Shown here piece by piece: positions 24,880-33,775 of a stretch of DNA of 64,000 nucleotides. Position numbers and translations under genes: made by a program. Origin of the DNA: UBA965 sp040396955 (GTDB lineage Bacteria > Chloroflexota > Chloroflexia > Chloroflexales > Roseiflexaceae); contig JBBAWX010000002.1 in NCBI GenBank assembly GCA_040396955.1, positions 62,001 to 126,000 of the forward strand. The letters are read 5' to 3'. The notes beneath the pieces are model-generated. The model was not told the origin of the DNA. It saw nothing but the letters and a program-made list of their open reading frames with translations, and did no database searches. The stretch's first letter is position 1; every line of letters starts with the position of its first letter.

Positions 24880-26052
24880 CTACAGACTGTGGTCGGATAC
24901 GATTAACGTTTGCTGAACACTTTGATAAATCTGTTGGATGGGGACGCCATGTGTGCGCGCAAGTGCGGCGCAATCCTCGTACTCGGGCGCCTGAGCGATA
25001 CACGTGCCTTGCCAGTATTTTTGCTTGACGCGCACCGCACCGTAGCGAGTCTGCACAGTGATAATGGTGCGTTCAGCAACATGGCGATCAACGATGTGGC
25101 GACGCACGCCGAGGGTCGTTGTTTCACGCATGATGGTGTCGACGAGGCGTGCTTCAAGGTCGTAATCACACAACACCGACAGTTGCGTGGCAGAGCGCCC
25201 TTTTTTCATCATCATCGCTTGCATCCACACATCACGCGCTCCTTGTTGCATCAAGACCTCGCACGCAAAGGCCAATTGTTCGGGAGATTGATCGTCAATG
25301 TTGCAGACCAACATCACCAACGAATGTTGGGGTTCGTTGGCAACTCCCAACCACGCCCGAAGGGCGTTGGGGCGCTCGGTCTGTTTTTTGCCGAACCCAT
25401 ACCCGACACGCTGGAGTTGCATGCTGGGGCGACGAAACTGTGCCAGACTGGCCAACAGTGCCGCACCAGTCGGAGTTACTAGCTCGAAATTAGCCTGATC
25501 AGGCACGATGGGGGCATGCACCCGACTCAACATGGTGAGTGTGGCAGGTGCCGGAATCGGGATATCGCCGTGCGCAGCCCGCACCCAACCGCTTCCCAAC
25601 GGCAATGGAGACGCATACACGGCACTTACATCGAGCAGGTACAAACCGGCCACAACGCCGACGATGTCGACAATGGCATCAAGTGCACCGACTTCGTGAA
25701 AGTGGACCTCCGCACTACTGACGCCATGCACTTCGGCCTCGGCCTCGGCCAACAACTGAAAAACGGCCAGTGCCTGTTGGGATACCCGTTCAGGCAACTG
25801 GGCGTCCTGGATAATCTGCGTCACATCGTGCAAATGTCGGTGCACGGCTTGTTCAGGTGCGTGTACTTGCATGCGTGTACCGGTCAACCAACTCCGTGTT
25901 TGACGCTCCGCAGCAATCTGCCAACCGTTGACCGGCAACCGCTGGAGCATGGCACGCAACGCATCAACATCGAGACCGACGTCGACCAATGCCCCCAAGG
26001 CCATGTCGCCACTTATCCCCGAAAAACAATCAAAATAGAGCACCTGACCCAT
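24880..26052 (-). CDS. larC: LarC-type nickel insertion protein (single ORF)
   Basis: A 390-residue LarC family protein. It starts FDCFSGISGDMALGALVDVG, has the EVHFHEVGALDAIVDIVG segment near residue 115 and the APEYEDCAALA region near the C terminus. LarC is a CTP-dependent nickel inserter that completes the pincer cofactor of lactate racemase and other LarA-like enzymes. In Lactobacillus plantarum it is made by a programmed frameshift from two frames; here it is one uninterrupted frame. No larA, larB or larE is adjacent. ATG follows GAGGG by 9 nt. Confidence 0.9.
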   Translation of the reverse strand: MGQVLYFDCFSGISGDMALGALVDVGLDVDALRAMLQRLPVNGWQIAAERQTRSWLTGTRMQVHAPEQAVHRHLHDVTQIIQDAQLPERVSQQALAVFQLLAEAEAEVHGVSSAEVHFHEVGALDAIVDIVGVVAGLYLLDVSAVYASPLPLGSGWVRAAHGDIPIPAPATLTMLSRVHAPIVPDQANFELVTPTGAALLASLAQFRRPSMQLQRVGYGFGKKQTERPNALRAWLGVANEPQHSLVMLVCNIDDQSPEQLAFACEVLMQQGARDVWMQAMMMKKGRSATQLSVLCDYDLEARLVDTIMRETTTLGVRRHIVDRHVAERTIITVQTRYGAVRVKQKYWQGTCIAQAPEYEDCAALARTHGVPIQQIYQSVQQTLIVSDHSL

Positions 26053-26179
26053 GATGATGTACCCTCACTGCAGTGGTTCACACCGCTGACCATCATACCA
26101 TGCCACCACATAGTGGCGCTATACTGTCGAACAAGCGTACCGTATTCCCGCTTCTATGATTCTATGAAAAGGGGAACCC

Positions 26180-26917
26180 ATGCCAGCCTCATTGCCACTC
26201 TTTGTCTCCGACGATCTCTTTGTCGCACTGGATATTGACCCCAATCAGCAGTACATACCGGTGCGTACAATTCTGCAACGCTTGGCACTCGCACCAACCA
26301 TTCACGAGCGCGCTCTACGCCGACATGCCGTGTTGACCACAGGCTTAAAGCCCCTTTGGATACTCAACGAACACCACCAGCGCGTGCCGGCGCTCTGCTT
26401 GCGCATGGATTTGCTGCCACTCTGGCTGAGTACGCTTCCGAGTGCGCCTGGGAGCCTGCTTGCACGCTGGCAAGAAGAAATCGCCACCACCCTCTGGCAA
26501 CAGTGCAAACCAAGTGGTGCCTCGCCGCGCGATGGACACATAGCGGAACGCTCCCAACAAACGGCCGGTGAAGAGGCCTATACCGAGGCTCAGGAAATTG
26601 CAGCGCTTGCTCGACAGCAACTCTTTGCGGAGCGCGAACTACACCGCCAAGCCCTTGAAAACGATATCGCCGTACAACCGCAATTACCGGATCCACAGAC
26701 CCACGCCCTTGTGATTGCCATTCGTGATACGGCTCAGTATGCCGCCCAACTCAGCAAACGCAACGATTATTTGAGCATTTTTATTGGTCTCGTACGCATC
26801 TTTCAGGTGACTTCGTTGCGTAGCCTGTCACCATCGCGACTCGAATCAGCACTAGCCTGGTTGTCACACTGGCGCACTGATCCCGACGACCCTGACTCCG
26901 AGCACACGCCGAGCTAG
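26180..26917 (+). CDS. Phage antirepressor-like protein (P22_AR_N-type)
   Basis: A 245-residue soluble protein. Residues 1-95 match the outline of the P22 antirepressor N-terminal domain: a short beta start (LFVSDDLFVALD), IPVRTILQRLALAP, a basic helix with repeated Arg, and CLRMDLLPLWLSTL. Beyond residue 110 it is a long charged helical stretch with Glu, Gln and Arg, then a hydrophobic helix. It is not beside integrase, repressor or structural genes, so it looks like a domesticated or stranded regulator. The RBS AAAAGGGG supports the start. Function is not known. Confidence 0.6.
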   Translation: MPASLPLFVSDDLFVALDIDPNQQYIPVRTILQRLALAPTIHERALRRHAVLTTGLKPLWILNEHHQRVPALCLRMDLLPLWLSTLPSAPGSLLARWQEEIATTLWQQCKPSGASPRDGHIAERSQQTAGEEAYTEAQEIAALARQQLFAERELHRQALENDIAVQPQLPDPQTHALVIAIRDTAQYAAQLSKRNDYLSIFIGLVRIFQVTSLRSLSPSRLESALAWLSHWRTDPDDPDSEHTPS

Positions 26918-27663
26918 GGGCGACGAGTCGCCGCCATCAACGCCGACACTGCTGCGTCTTCACGCGCATTTCGTTCATCGGTTGCCGCCACAATGATATC
27001 CCGTACGGCCGCTGGAGTATCAACGACTTGGAGCAATGCCAACTCAGCCTCAGTCAGCATGCGCTCTGCCACGGGAGAAGAACGCAACCAAGCAATTAAC
27101 CCTTGCCAATAAGCGGACCCGTAGAGGATGATGGGGAAATTATGAACTTTCCCGGTTTGTACGAGTGTCACTGCTTCGAACAATTCATCGAGTGTCCCGA
27201 AACCACCGGGAAAAAAGACAAATGCAGTGGCATATTTGACCAGTAACGTCTTGCGCACAAAAAAATAACGGAACTCGAGCGAACGCGTCACATAGGGATT
27301 GACGTGTTGCTCAAATGGCAACTCAATGTTCAGACCAACCGATTCTACTCCGGCCAGCCGCCCACCCTGATTGCCTGCTTCCATGACACCAGGCCCACCA
27401 CCAGTCAGCACCGCAAAACCCGCATTCCCCACCAGCCGTGCAGTATCAACGGCTGCCTCGTAAATATCACTCTCGGGCTTAATCCGTGCCGACCCAAAAA
27501 ACGTCACTGCCGGGCCGATATCGGCGAGCTCATCAAACCCTTCGACAAATTCACTCATAATCCGCAACACGCGCCACGTGTCGGTACGGTTGAATGGCAA
27601 GCCTTCGTGAGGTGCTAGTAACAACTGTTCATCTGCGGTAGTCCGCTTCGCTGTATCGGTCAT
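26914..27663 (-). CDS. LOG-family nucleotide phosphoribohydrolase-like protein
   Basis: A 249-residue protein of the TIGR00730 (LOG/YgdH) family. The Rossmann GGGPGVMEAGNQGG motif is near residue 90 and the active-site PGGFGTLDELFE near 155. Members cleave the N-glycosidic bond of 5'-nucleotide monophosphates; plant-type homologues activate cytokinins, while bacterial ones act in nucleotide turnover. The start is ATG at 27663 with AGGA upstream; a TTG at 27696 would add 11 residues. Its TAG shares CTAG with the stop of the convergent antirepressor-like gene. It is followed upstream by an aminotransferase 44 bp away. Confidence 0.88.
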   Translation of the reverse strand: MTDTAKRTTADEQLLLAPHEGLPFNRTDTWRVLRIMSEFVEGFDELADIGPAVTFFGSARIKPESDIYEAAVDTARLVGNAGFAVLTGGGPGVMEAGNQGGRLAGVESVGLNIELPFEQHVNPYVTRSLEFRYFFVRKTLLVKYATAFVFFPGGFGTLDELFEAVTLVQTGKVHNFPIILYGSAYWQGLIAWLRSSPVAERMLTEAELALLQVVDTPAAVRDIIVAATDERNAREDAAVSALMAATRRP

Positions 27664-27706
27664 ATGCTGTCCTGTTCTCTTTTCATCACACACCAAACAT
27701 CACAAC

Positions 27707-28906
27707 TCACGGATTGTTGATCTCCGGAGTACCCATCAACGGATATAGACGCAGGGCAGTAATCAGACGCTCAACCCCTTGTTGCAGTTGCGGCATTGCA
27801 ACAAGACAGGATATCACCAAGTACGATTTGAGCGTTGCCCCAAAAAAATACCCCGGATGCACGAACACACCGTGCCGCAACAGATGCAACACAACGTCCT
27901 CTTCATCGCAAATAATAGGCAACTCGACACAGAGATAATACCCCGCATCAGGAATACGCACCGACAACCCGGCTGCGTGCAATTGTGCAAGCACCATGGC
28001 AATATTGGCAGTAATAATCGCTCGTTGTGTGGCGACAAATGCCATCCCATCACGCATGAGTACGGGTAATAGGGTCTGTGCTAACGCATTTGCACCAAGG
28101 AGCGTGTCATTGATAACCTCAAGGTTTTCGGCATATCGGTGCCGCGCACTCGGCGTCATCGCAATCCAACCAAGTTTTAAATCGGGGAGTGCAAACATTT
28201 TGGAAATACCGTTGAGCGTAAAAATGGGCAAATCAGGCATTAACGCCGCAAGCGGTGGCACGCTGGCAACTCCGTAGGGGAATTCAGCAAACACTTCATC
28301 GCAGATTATCGGCACATCCAACAAACTCAACACCGGTACTGCGCGCCGAATCACCATGCCGGTCGGGTTATGTGGTGACACACACAATACTGCTTTGGTC
28401 CGTTCGTCGGCTATTCGTGCGAGGTGGAACCCGTCTATCCGCCATCCACGGTGTTCATCAAGATGGTAGGGGCGAAGTTGCACGTGAAACAATTTGGCGA
28501 TGTCTTCAAACAACGGATACGACAACGAGGGAACCAATACGTTATCACCTGGACTAGTCAGCAACGCAAAAAGAATCAGATATGCCTCACTCGTACTCGC
28601 AGTCATAAACACATCTTGATCTGCATCTAGGAGCAATGCCGGGGTGCGTTGAGCATAGTAGTGGGTGACGGCCTGTCGTGCCACCAGCATGCCACGGGGG
28701 TGGGGTTGATACACCCGATCATTGAGATACGCACGAGCCCCCTCCTGCAACAGCGCTGCCGGGAACACGAGACCCTGCCGGGTCGGATTCGCACTCGTCA
28801 AGTCGATATATCCGTGCGACTGCCGGCGCAATAGTTCAATCCGATTTGCCGAAAAGTCGCCGCTTTCGTGCGACTCCTGATTATTTGAGGGGATATTCAT
28901 ACACAT
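27707..28906 (-). CDS. PLP-dependent aminotransferase, class I/II
   Basis: A 399-residue fold type I aminotransferase. It shows SPHNPTGMVI near 170, the acidic pair in IICDEVFAEFP near 195, the PLP Lys in NGISKMFALPDLKLGW near 231 and a C-terminal domain. The Arg normally facing the substrate carboxylate appears in the C-terminal region, so it should bind an amino acid. Many such enzymes are annotated as alanine, aspartate or arogenate transaminases; the donor cannot be told here. ATG at 28906 or 28900 are both possible since only a weak GGTAG lies upstream. It probably forms a unit with the LOG gene. Confidence 0.85.
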   Translation of the reverse strand: MCMNIPSNNQESHESGDFSANRIELLRRQSHGYIDLTSANPTRQGLVFPAALLQEGARAYLNDRVYQPHPRGMLVARQAVTHYYAQRTPALLLDADQDVFMTASTSEAYLILFALLTSPGDNVLVPSLSYPLFEDIAKLFHVQLRPYHLDEHRGWRIDGFHLARIADERTKAVLCVSPHNPTGMVIRRAVPVLSLLDVPIICDEVFAEFPYGVASVPPLAALMPDLPIFTLNGISKMFALPDLKLGWIAMTPSARHRYAENLEVINDTLLGANALAQTLLPVLMRDGMAFVATQRAIITANIAMVLAQLHAAGLSVRIPDAGYYLCVELPIICDEEDVVLHLLRHGVFVHPGYFFGATLKSYLVISCLVAMPQLQQGVERLITALRLYPLMGTPEINNP

Positions 28907-28976
28907 CTACCGCAATAAGAAAGCGTCACGACTAGTGTAATACAGGCCAAACCATCTTGCATCTCAAACGTCTGCG

Positions 28977-29006
28977 TTGACGTATACAAGGAGATAATGC
29001 TACAAT
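28977..29006 (+). promoter_or_regulatory. Sigma-70-type promoter of the HEAT/SH3 gene
   Basis: TTGACG (28977-28982) and TACAAT (29001-29006) are 18 bp apart. Transcription would begin near 29013, downstream of an in-frame start at 28997, so the ATG at 29075 is the sensible start. The leader is about 60 nt. Confidence 0.72.
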
Positions 29007-29074
29007 GCAATGCATATGTACGCCTCGTGCATTCATTTGATACCCACAGCATAAGTCAGGATAGAGTTGGTAGC

Positions 29075-30343
29075 ATGGATCAAGATACACGACATCGTGA
29101 GTCTCAGCGGGACACCACCGACCGTACGACTGTGGAGAGCAGTCGTGCACATCGTATGCCAAACCGTCAACGTGATTTATCTTCACGGTTTCGCGGTACC
29201 CGTGTCACGGCAAGCGCATACCTCGAAAATCTCTTGCAAAACGTCACCTCTACTATCAACCAGCGCAATCATTTGACCGCGCCAATCGCCACTACCGGAC
29301 CTCTTTACGATCGTTGTCTGAGTCTGGTGCAAGCGTTGGGAGATCCCGACAACCCGGAGCACATACGTGCTGCCGAAGAACTAGTCAATCTCGGCCCAAC
29401 GGCTTTGCCGGCCTTGGTACAGGCGCTCCACCCGGATGGTCAGTGGTTGACCGCCTACCGTGCTGCTGAGGTACTCGGTGAAATCGGCGACCGGCGTGCA
29501 GCCCAACCACTCATCGAAGCACTCAACCACCCAAACAGCAATGTGCGTTGGAGCGCAGTGCGTGCTTTGTCGTTTATTGGAAACACGCGAGCGCTTTTTG
29601 CGTTGCGCCGAGTTGCCCGTAACGACCGAAGCAAAACGTCGTGGGGAGAATCGATTGCTGGGGTAGCCCAGAGCGCGGTCGATCAGATGCAACACAACAA
29701 CCTGGTCGTAAAGTCGATGGAGTTGGTTAAAACTGCCGTCTCCACGGTTGTGCTTTTGCTCGCACTCTATCTCGCATGGAACGTCTTTCAGCGTGTACAG
29801 GGCGAAGTCAGTTCCGTCGGTATTGAACCAACGGCGACCGTCAGTAGTGAAGAAGTACCGGCCACCAACACCGAAGGTGATGATGTAGTGGTTGATGTCA
29901 CCGCTACTCCTGAAGCAACCACCGCGCCGGCCGCCATCGTCAACGGTGTCATCTTGACCGCAGGAAATGTGCGTTCTGTGCCGGCTGTCGGTGACAACAA
30001 GATTGGCGATGTCTCGGTCGATGACGAAATTATCTTTGTCGCGACCACACCCGACCGCACCTGGTTCAAGATTATGCTCGGCGCTAAACGATCTGCCACC
30101 TCATCGATTGGCTCTAGTGACGGATCGGGATGGATTAACGAAATCTTGGTTGATCCACCGAGTGCAGAGCTCCCGATTGAAGACATGTTAATGCCCACAC
30201 GCCCGCCAGCAGCCACCGCCACCCTCACACCGGCAACGGAGGCTACCGCCGAACCAACTCCGGCCGATGCTACTGGTGGTGATACGGGCACTGAACCAAC
30301 CGTGGACCCACTCTTGCCACCCACCGAAACGCCGGTTCCGTAA
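29075..30343 (+). CDS. HEAT-repeat membrane protein with SH3-like domain
   Basis: A 422-residue protein. The first 45 residues are highly charged. Residues about 75-190 are three HEAT-type repeats (AAEELVNLGPTALPALVQAL; AAEVLGEIGDRRAAQPLIEAL; AVRALSFIGNTRALFALRRV). One membrane segment lies at about 215-235. A Thr/Glu/Ala linker follows, then an SH3-like domain at about 290-370 (LTAGNVRSVPAVGDNKIGDV, TWFKIML, GWINE), and a Thr/Pro-rich tail. The HEAT side should be inside and the SH3 side outside, where SH3-like domains often bind wall peptides. It is 20 bp upstream of mltG, hinting at a wall-linked role. No known name fits. Confidence 0.72.
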   Translation: MDQDTRHRESQRDTTDRTTVESSRAHRMPNRQRDLSSRFRGTRVTASAYLENLLQNVTSTINQRNHLTAPIATTGPLYDRCLSLVQALGDPDNPEHIRAAEELVNLGPTALPALVQALHPDGQWLTAYRAAEVLGEIGDRRAAQPLIEALNHPNSNVRWSAVRALSFIGNTRALFALRRVARNDRSKTSWGESIAGVAQSAVDQMQHNNLVVKSMELVKTAVSTVVLLLALYLAWNVFQRVQGEVSSVGIEPTATVSSEEVPATNTEGDDVVVDVTATPEATTAPAAIVNGVILTAGNVRSVPAVGDNKIGDVSVDDEIIFVATTPDRTWFKIMLGAKRSATSSIGSSDGSGWINEILVDPPSAELPIEDMLMPTRPPAATATLTPATEATAEPTPADATGGDTGTEPTVDPLLPPTETPVP

Positions 30344-30363
30344 CTGGATTGTGAGGTTTGTGC

Positions 30364-31446
30364 GTGTTTCGCTTCTTCCGTGCTCTCTTTCTCGTTTTTT
30401 CAGTTCTTGCCGTAGTGGCGACTGGCATGGTCATGCTCTTTTCGGCAGAAATCCGTCGCCCCGCAGGAAGTGACGACACCCCTGTCGAATTTGTCATTGA
30501 ACCTGGTGAAGCCACCAGCTCGATTGCAACTCGTCTGGCCAGCCAGGGTTTGGTACGCCAACCGCTCTTGTTTGTGGCCCTGACACGATGGCAAGGGCTG
30601 GATGGCACACTGCAAGCGGGCAACTACTTGCTCCGGCAAAACATGACCATGAACGACATCCTGGTTGCACTCCAACAGGGCGTAATCGTCAAAGAAGTGC
30701 AGATTACCATCATCGAAGGCATGCGTATTGAGCAGGTCGCCACTGTTGTAGCGTCCGCAGGACTCCTCAACGTCGACGAAGCCACCGCACTTGCCGCATT
30801 TCGGGACGCAGACCGCTTCCGCGAGGGTCATATTTATTTGACCGATATCCCAGCTGGCGCAACTCTTGAGGGCTACCTCTTCCCCGATACGTACCGACTC
30901 AACGAGACTGCCACTATCACCGATGTCGTCACCGTGCTTTTGACGCACTTCGAAGAACAATACGCTTCGGTAGAACGCCAAGTGCAAGTCCCCGATGTCA
31001 ACGTACATCAAATTATCACCATGGCATCCATCATCCAACGTGAAGCAACCCGTCAAGATGAAATGGCACTGATTTCGGCGGTCTTTTGGAACCGTTTGAA
31101 ACCCGAGAACATCGCAGAAACTGGCGGTGGCAAGCTCCAGTCGGATCCCACCGTGCAATACATCATCGGCACCCCTGAGAATTGGTGGCCAAAGCTTGAT
31201 TCTCTCACCATTGAGGAAATCAACGCAGCTCCGGGTCCGTACAATACCCGCGTCGTTGATGGTCTGCCACCCGGACCGATTAGCGCACCAGGATTGGCTG
31301 CCATTCGCGCCGCTGCACGCCCCGATGCCACCGCCAATTACCTCTACTTCGTAGCGTCGTGTAACGCCCCCGGTACGCATAATTTCGCAACAAATTACGC
31401 TGAATTTCTGGAATTTGAACAACAATACCTGACCTGTGGTCAGTAG
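30364..31446 (+). CDS. mltG: Endolytic transglycosylase MltG
   Basis: A 360-residue YceG-like protein. One N-terminal membrane helix (about 3-23) anchors it; a LysM-like region (FVIEPGEATSSIATRL) leads to the YceG domain, with MASIIQREA containing the catalytic Glu near 220, then KLQSDPTVQYIIG and YNTRVVDGLPPGPISAPG near the C terminus. It cuts nascent glycan strands and limits their length. The start is GTG at 30364, with GAGG 7 nt upstream; TTG at 30358 sits too close to that site. It lies after the HEAT/SH3 gene and before aroE. Confidence 0.94.
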   Translation: MFRFFRALFLVFSVLAVVATGMVMLFSAEIRRPAGSDDTPVEFVIEPGEATSSIATRLASQGLVRQPLLFVALTRWQGLDGTLQAGNYLLRQNMTMNDILVALQQGVIVKEVQITIIEGMRIEQVATVVASAGLLNVDEATALAAFRDADRFREGHIYLTDIPAGATLEGYLFPDTYRLNETATITDVVTVLLTHFEEQYASVERQVQVPDVNVHQIITMASIIQREATRQDEMALISAVFWNRLKPENIAETGGGKLQSDPTVQYIIGTPENWWPKLDSLTIEEINAAPGPYNTRVVDGLPPGPISAPGLAAIRAAARPDATANYLYFVASCNAPGTHNFATNYAEFLEFEQQYLTCGQ

Positions 31447-31459
31447 AAATGCTCGAGTG

Positions 31460-32302
31460 ATGCAGCTGTCTCCTCGGATTGCTGGTGTCATTGGTGACCC
31501 TGTTGCCCATAGCAAATCACCAGCCATGCATAACGCCGCATTTGCTCACTTTGCGCTGGATGCGCACTATGAACGCTGGCATACCCCAATCGCCGAACTA
31601 CCGGCGCGCATTGAAGCCCTCCGCGCCCCACACATGTACGGTGCCAATGTCACCCTGCCTCATAAGTTGGCTATTTTGCCGCTTGTCGACGAAATTGATC
31701 CACTGGCAGAGATGATTGGCGCCGCCAATACGATTATCCGCCTCGCCGATGGTCGCCTGCGCGCCACCAACACGGATGCACCTGCCTTCCTCGATGAAGT
31801 AATCCAGGTCTGTGGCCTCAATCCGGTTGGCCTTGAAGCCGTCATCCTTGGTGCAAGTGGTGCAGCCCGTGCCGCAGCCTTCGCCCTGGCCCATGCCGGA
31901 GCAACTCGGATTACCATTGTCAACCGCACCATCGAACGTGCCGAAGACCTCTTGGCTGATGTACTGGCAACGCTCACTCATGATCCGATTCTTACCTTCG
32001 CAACTCCCGATAGCGAAGATCTTGTTGATGTCATTGGCGCTGCCACTCTCGTCGTGAACGCCACATCGCTGGGGTGGCATGGTGACGAGACACCGTTGCC
32101 GGCTGCCTACATCCAACCACACATGGTGGTCTACGATATGGTCTATCGGCCAACTCGCCTGCTAGCAGATGCGGCAGCACGTGGAGCCCAGGCCCATGAT
32201 GGCATGGGGATGCTTGCCAAACAGGCCATCATTGCCTTCGAACACTGGACAGGATTGCGTCCCCCCCTTGATTTAATGCTCCATGCCCTGCGCAACGCAT
32301 AA
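31460..32302 (+). CDS. aroE: Shikimate dehydrogenase (NADP+)
   Basis: A 280-residue AroE of standard size. SKSPAMHNAAF near residue 17 and NVTLPHK near 65, with the catalytic Lys, form the shikimate site; NTDAPAF near 105 holds the catalytic Asp; GASGAARAAAFAL near 130 is the NADP-binding glycine loop, and NRTIERA follows as the phosphate-binding Arg region. It reduces 3-dehydroshikimate in aromatic amino acid synthesis. ATG at 31460 is 13 bp after the mltG stop; a GTG at 31436 overlaps mltG and is less likely. Confidence 0.94.
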   Translation: MQLSPRIAGVIGDPVAHSKSPAMHNAAFAHFALDAHYERWHTPIAELPARIEALRAPHMYGANVTLPHKLAILPLVDEIDPLAEMIGAANTIIRLADGRLRATNTDAPAFLDEVIQVCGLNPVGLEAVILGASGAARAAAFALAHAGATRITIVNRTIERAEDLLADVLATLTHDPILTFATPDSEDLVDVIGAATLVVNATSLGWHGDETPLPAAYIQPHMVVYDMVYRPTRLLADAAARGAQAHDGMGMLAKQAIIAFEHWTGLRPPLDLMLHALRNA

Positions 32303-32330
32303 TTCGTTGTGTTCTTGAGAACGACCTGCC

Positions 32331-32359
32331 AACACCCTAGGGGAATCCCCTAGGGTGTT
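32331..32359. terminator. Hairpin between convergent aroE and ugd
   Basis: A perfect 13-bp stem (32331-32343, 32347-32359) has a 3-nt loop. The flanks have only short T-runs on either strand, so termination may be partial or rho-assisted. It lies 28 bp past aroE and 28 bp past the ugd stop. Confidence 0.7.
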
Positions 32360-32386
32360 TCACGTGCAACAGTCAATGCGTATTAT

Positions 32387-33760
32387 TTACTTGAGCAGTG
32401 GCGCACCCACAGCCAAATACTGATATCCTTGTGCCACCAATTCAGCATAATCGGGAATCATACGTCGGCCATCGATAATCAGGTATGGTTTTTGTGTATA
32501 TTGCTCGATCGTTCGTGACAAACCACGGAACTCTTCCCAATCGGTAGCAATCACCAATGCGTCGGTCTCAGCAATCGCACTTTTCACGGTAGGATGATAC
32601 GTAATCTGGGCATACTGCGCGTTACGTTGGACATCAAAAAACTTACGTGCTTCATGCATCGACATCGGGTCATAGGCGTGTACTTCAGCAACACCACGCG
32701 CCAGCAAACCATCTACCACGGTCAACGCCGAGGAATCGCGCATATCGTTGGTCCGTTGTTTGAAGGCCAGCCCCAACACGGCGATCTTTTTACCAGCGAA
32801 GGCGAATCCTGCTTCTGTTTCCGCACGATCAAGCAAGTAGGCCTTTTGGTATTCATTAATTTCATAGACCGAGCGGAGCAACTGAGCATCTTGGTCGTTG
32901 CTTTGCAGTTGATAAATGAGCGACTGCACATCCTTACCAAAACAGGAGCCACCGGCACCAATTCCGACATACGAACCCCAGGTACTAATCCGTGCATCGG
33001 CGGTCACGCCGCGTTTTAAGTCTTCCATGCGGACATTATCGAACGTTTCGCCGATCCGAGCACCAACCCCATTCCAGAACGACACATAGGTGAGGAGCAG
33101 GGTATTGGCCACATATTTGATGGCCTCGGCCGTTTCTGGGGTTGTTTCGATGTAGCGAATACGCACATGATTCACGAACTGCGAGTAGATGCGGCGAATG
33201 ATTCGAAAATCGGCTTCAGTATCGGCACCCACGACCACACGGTCGGGGCGGCGTGATTTTTCGACGGCGTCGCCCTCAGGCAAAAACTCCGGGTTGGATG
33301 CTACGCCCACATTGGGCACTTGATGTTGGTGCAAGACCTGTTCAAGGGCACGAGCAGTGCCGATTGGCACGGTGCTTTTGTTGATGATGACCACCCGGCG
33401 TTGATCGACGCGTTGTGCGAGTAGCTCAGCGATATAGTGGACAGCCGTAAAATAAAAGCTCAAATCAGAGGCGCCATCAGGCTTGGGCGGGGTCGGCAAA
33501 CAGAGAAAAATCGCGTCGGTACCTTCAATGATGGAGCGAATATCATTGGTAAAAAAAAGATAGCGATTCAAGTTTTCCGCGATAACCGATGCCAATCCTG
33601 GCTCATTGATGAAGCGTTCAATTTCCTGGGCTTTGCCGGTCTGATAGGCCGCGATGCGCACGGTATCGATGTCATAGGCATACACCTCATGGCCGTACTC
33701 AGAGCAGACCGCTGCATGACACAGGCCAACAAACCCCGTCCCAACTACGATGACTTTCAT
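32387..33760 (-). CDS. ugd: UDP-glucose/GDP-mannose dehydrogenase family protein
   Basis: A 457-residue nucleotide-sugar dehydrogenase. The NAD site VVGTGFVGLCHA opens the protein; KSTVPIGTA near 130 and NPEFLPEGDAV near 157 are family motifs; the catalytic Cys sits in GAGGSCFGKDV near 270; LGLAFKQRTNDMRDS near 325 starts the C-terminal Rossmann domain. It oxidises the sugar C6 to a uronic acid in two NAD+ steps, most likely UDP-glucose to UDP-glucuronate, feeding polysaccharide synthesis. AAGGGGAAG upstream of ATG is a good RBS. It follows hisC by 15 bp. Confidence 0.9.
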   Translation of the reverse strand: MKVIVVGTGFVGLCHAAVCSEYGHEVYAYDIDTVRIAAYQTGKAQEIERFINEPGLASVIAENLNRYLFFTNDIRSIIEGTDAIFLCLPTPPKPDGASDLSFYFTAVHYIAELLAQRVDQRRVVIINKSTVPIGTARALEQVLHQHQVPNVGVASNPEFLPEGDAVEKSRRPDRVVVGADTEADFRIIRRIYSQFVNHVRIRYIETTPETAEAIKYVANTLLLTYVSFWNGVGARIGETFDNVRMEDLKRGVTADARISTWGSYVGIGAGGSCFGKDVQSLIYQLQSNDQDAQLLRSVYEINEYQKAYLLDRAETEAGFAFAGKKIAVLGLAFKQRTNDMRDSSALTVVDGLLARGVAEVHAYDPMSMHEARKFFDVQRNAQYAQITYHPTVKSAIAETDALVIATDWEEFRGLSRTIEQYTQKPYLIIDGRRMIPDYAELVAQGYQYLAVGAPLLK

Positions 33761-33775
33761 TACTTCCCCTTATTC

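Noticed and set aside
26091..26125. TATACT with a nearby short inverted repeat as promoter of the antirepressor-like gene
   Set aside because: No acceptable -35 is found at 16-18 bp and the inverted repeat has only 5 bp arms, so the call would be too weak.
28997..29074. N-terminal extension of the HEAT/SH3 protein
   Set aside because: A good promoter at 28977-29006 would begin transcription downstream of that start codon.
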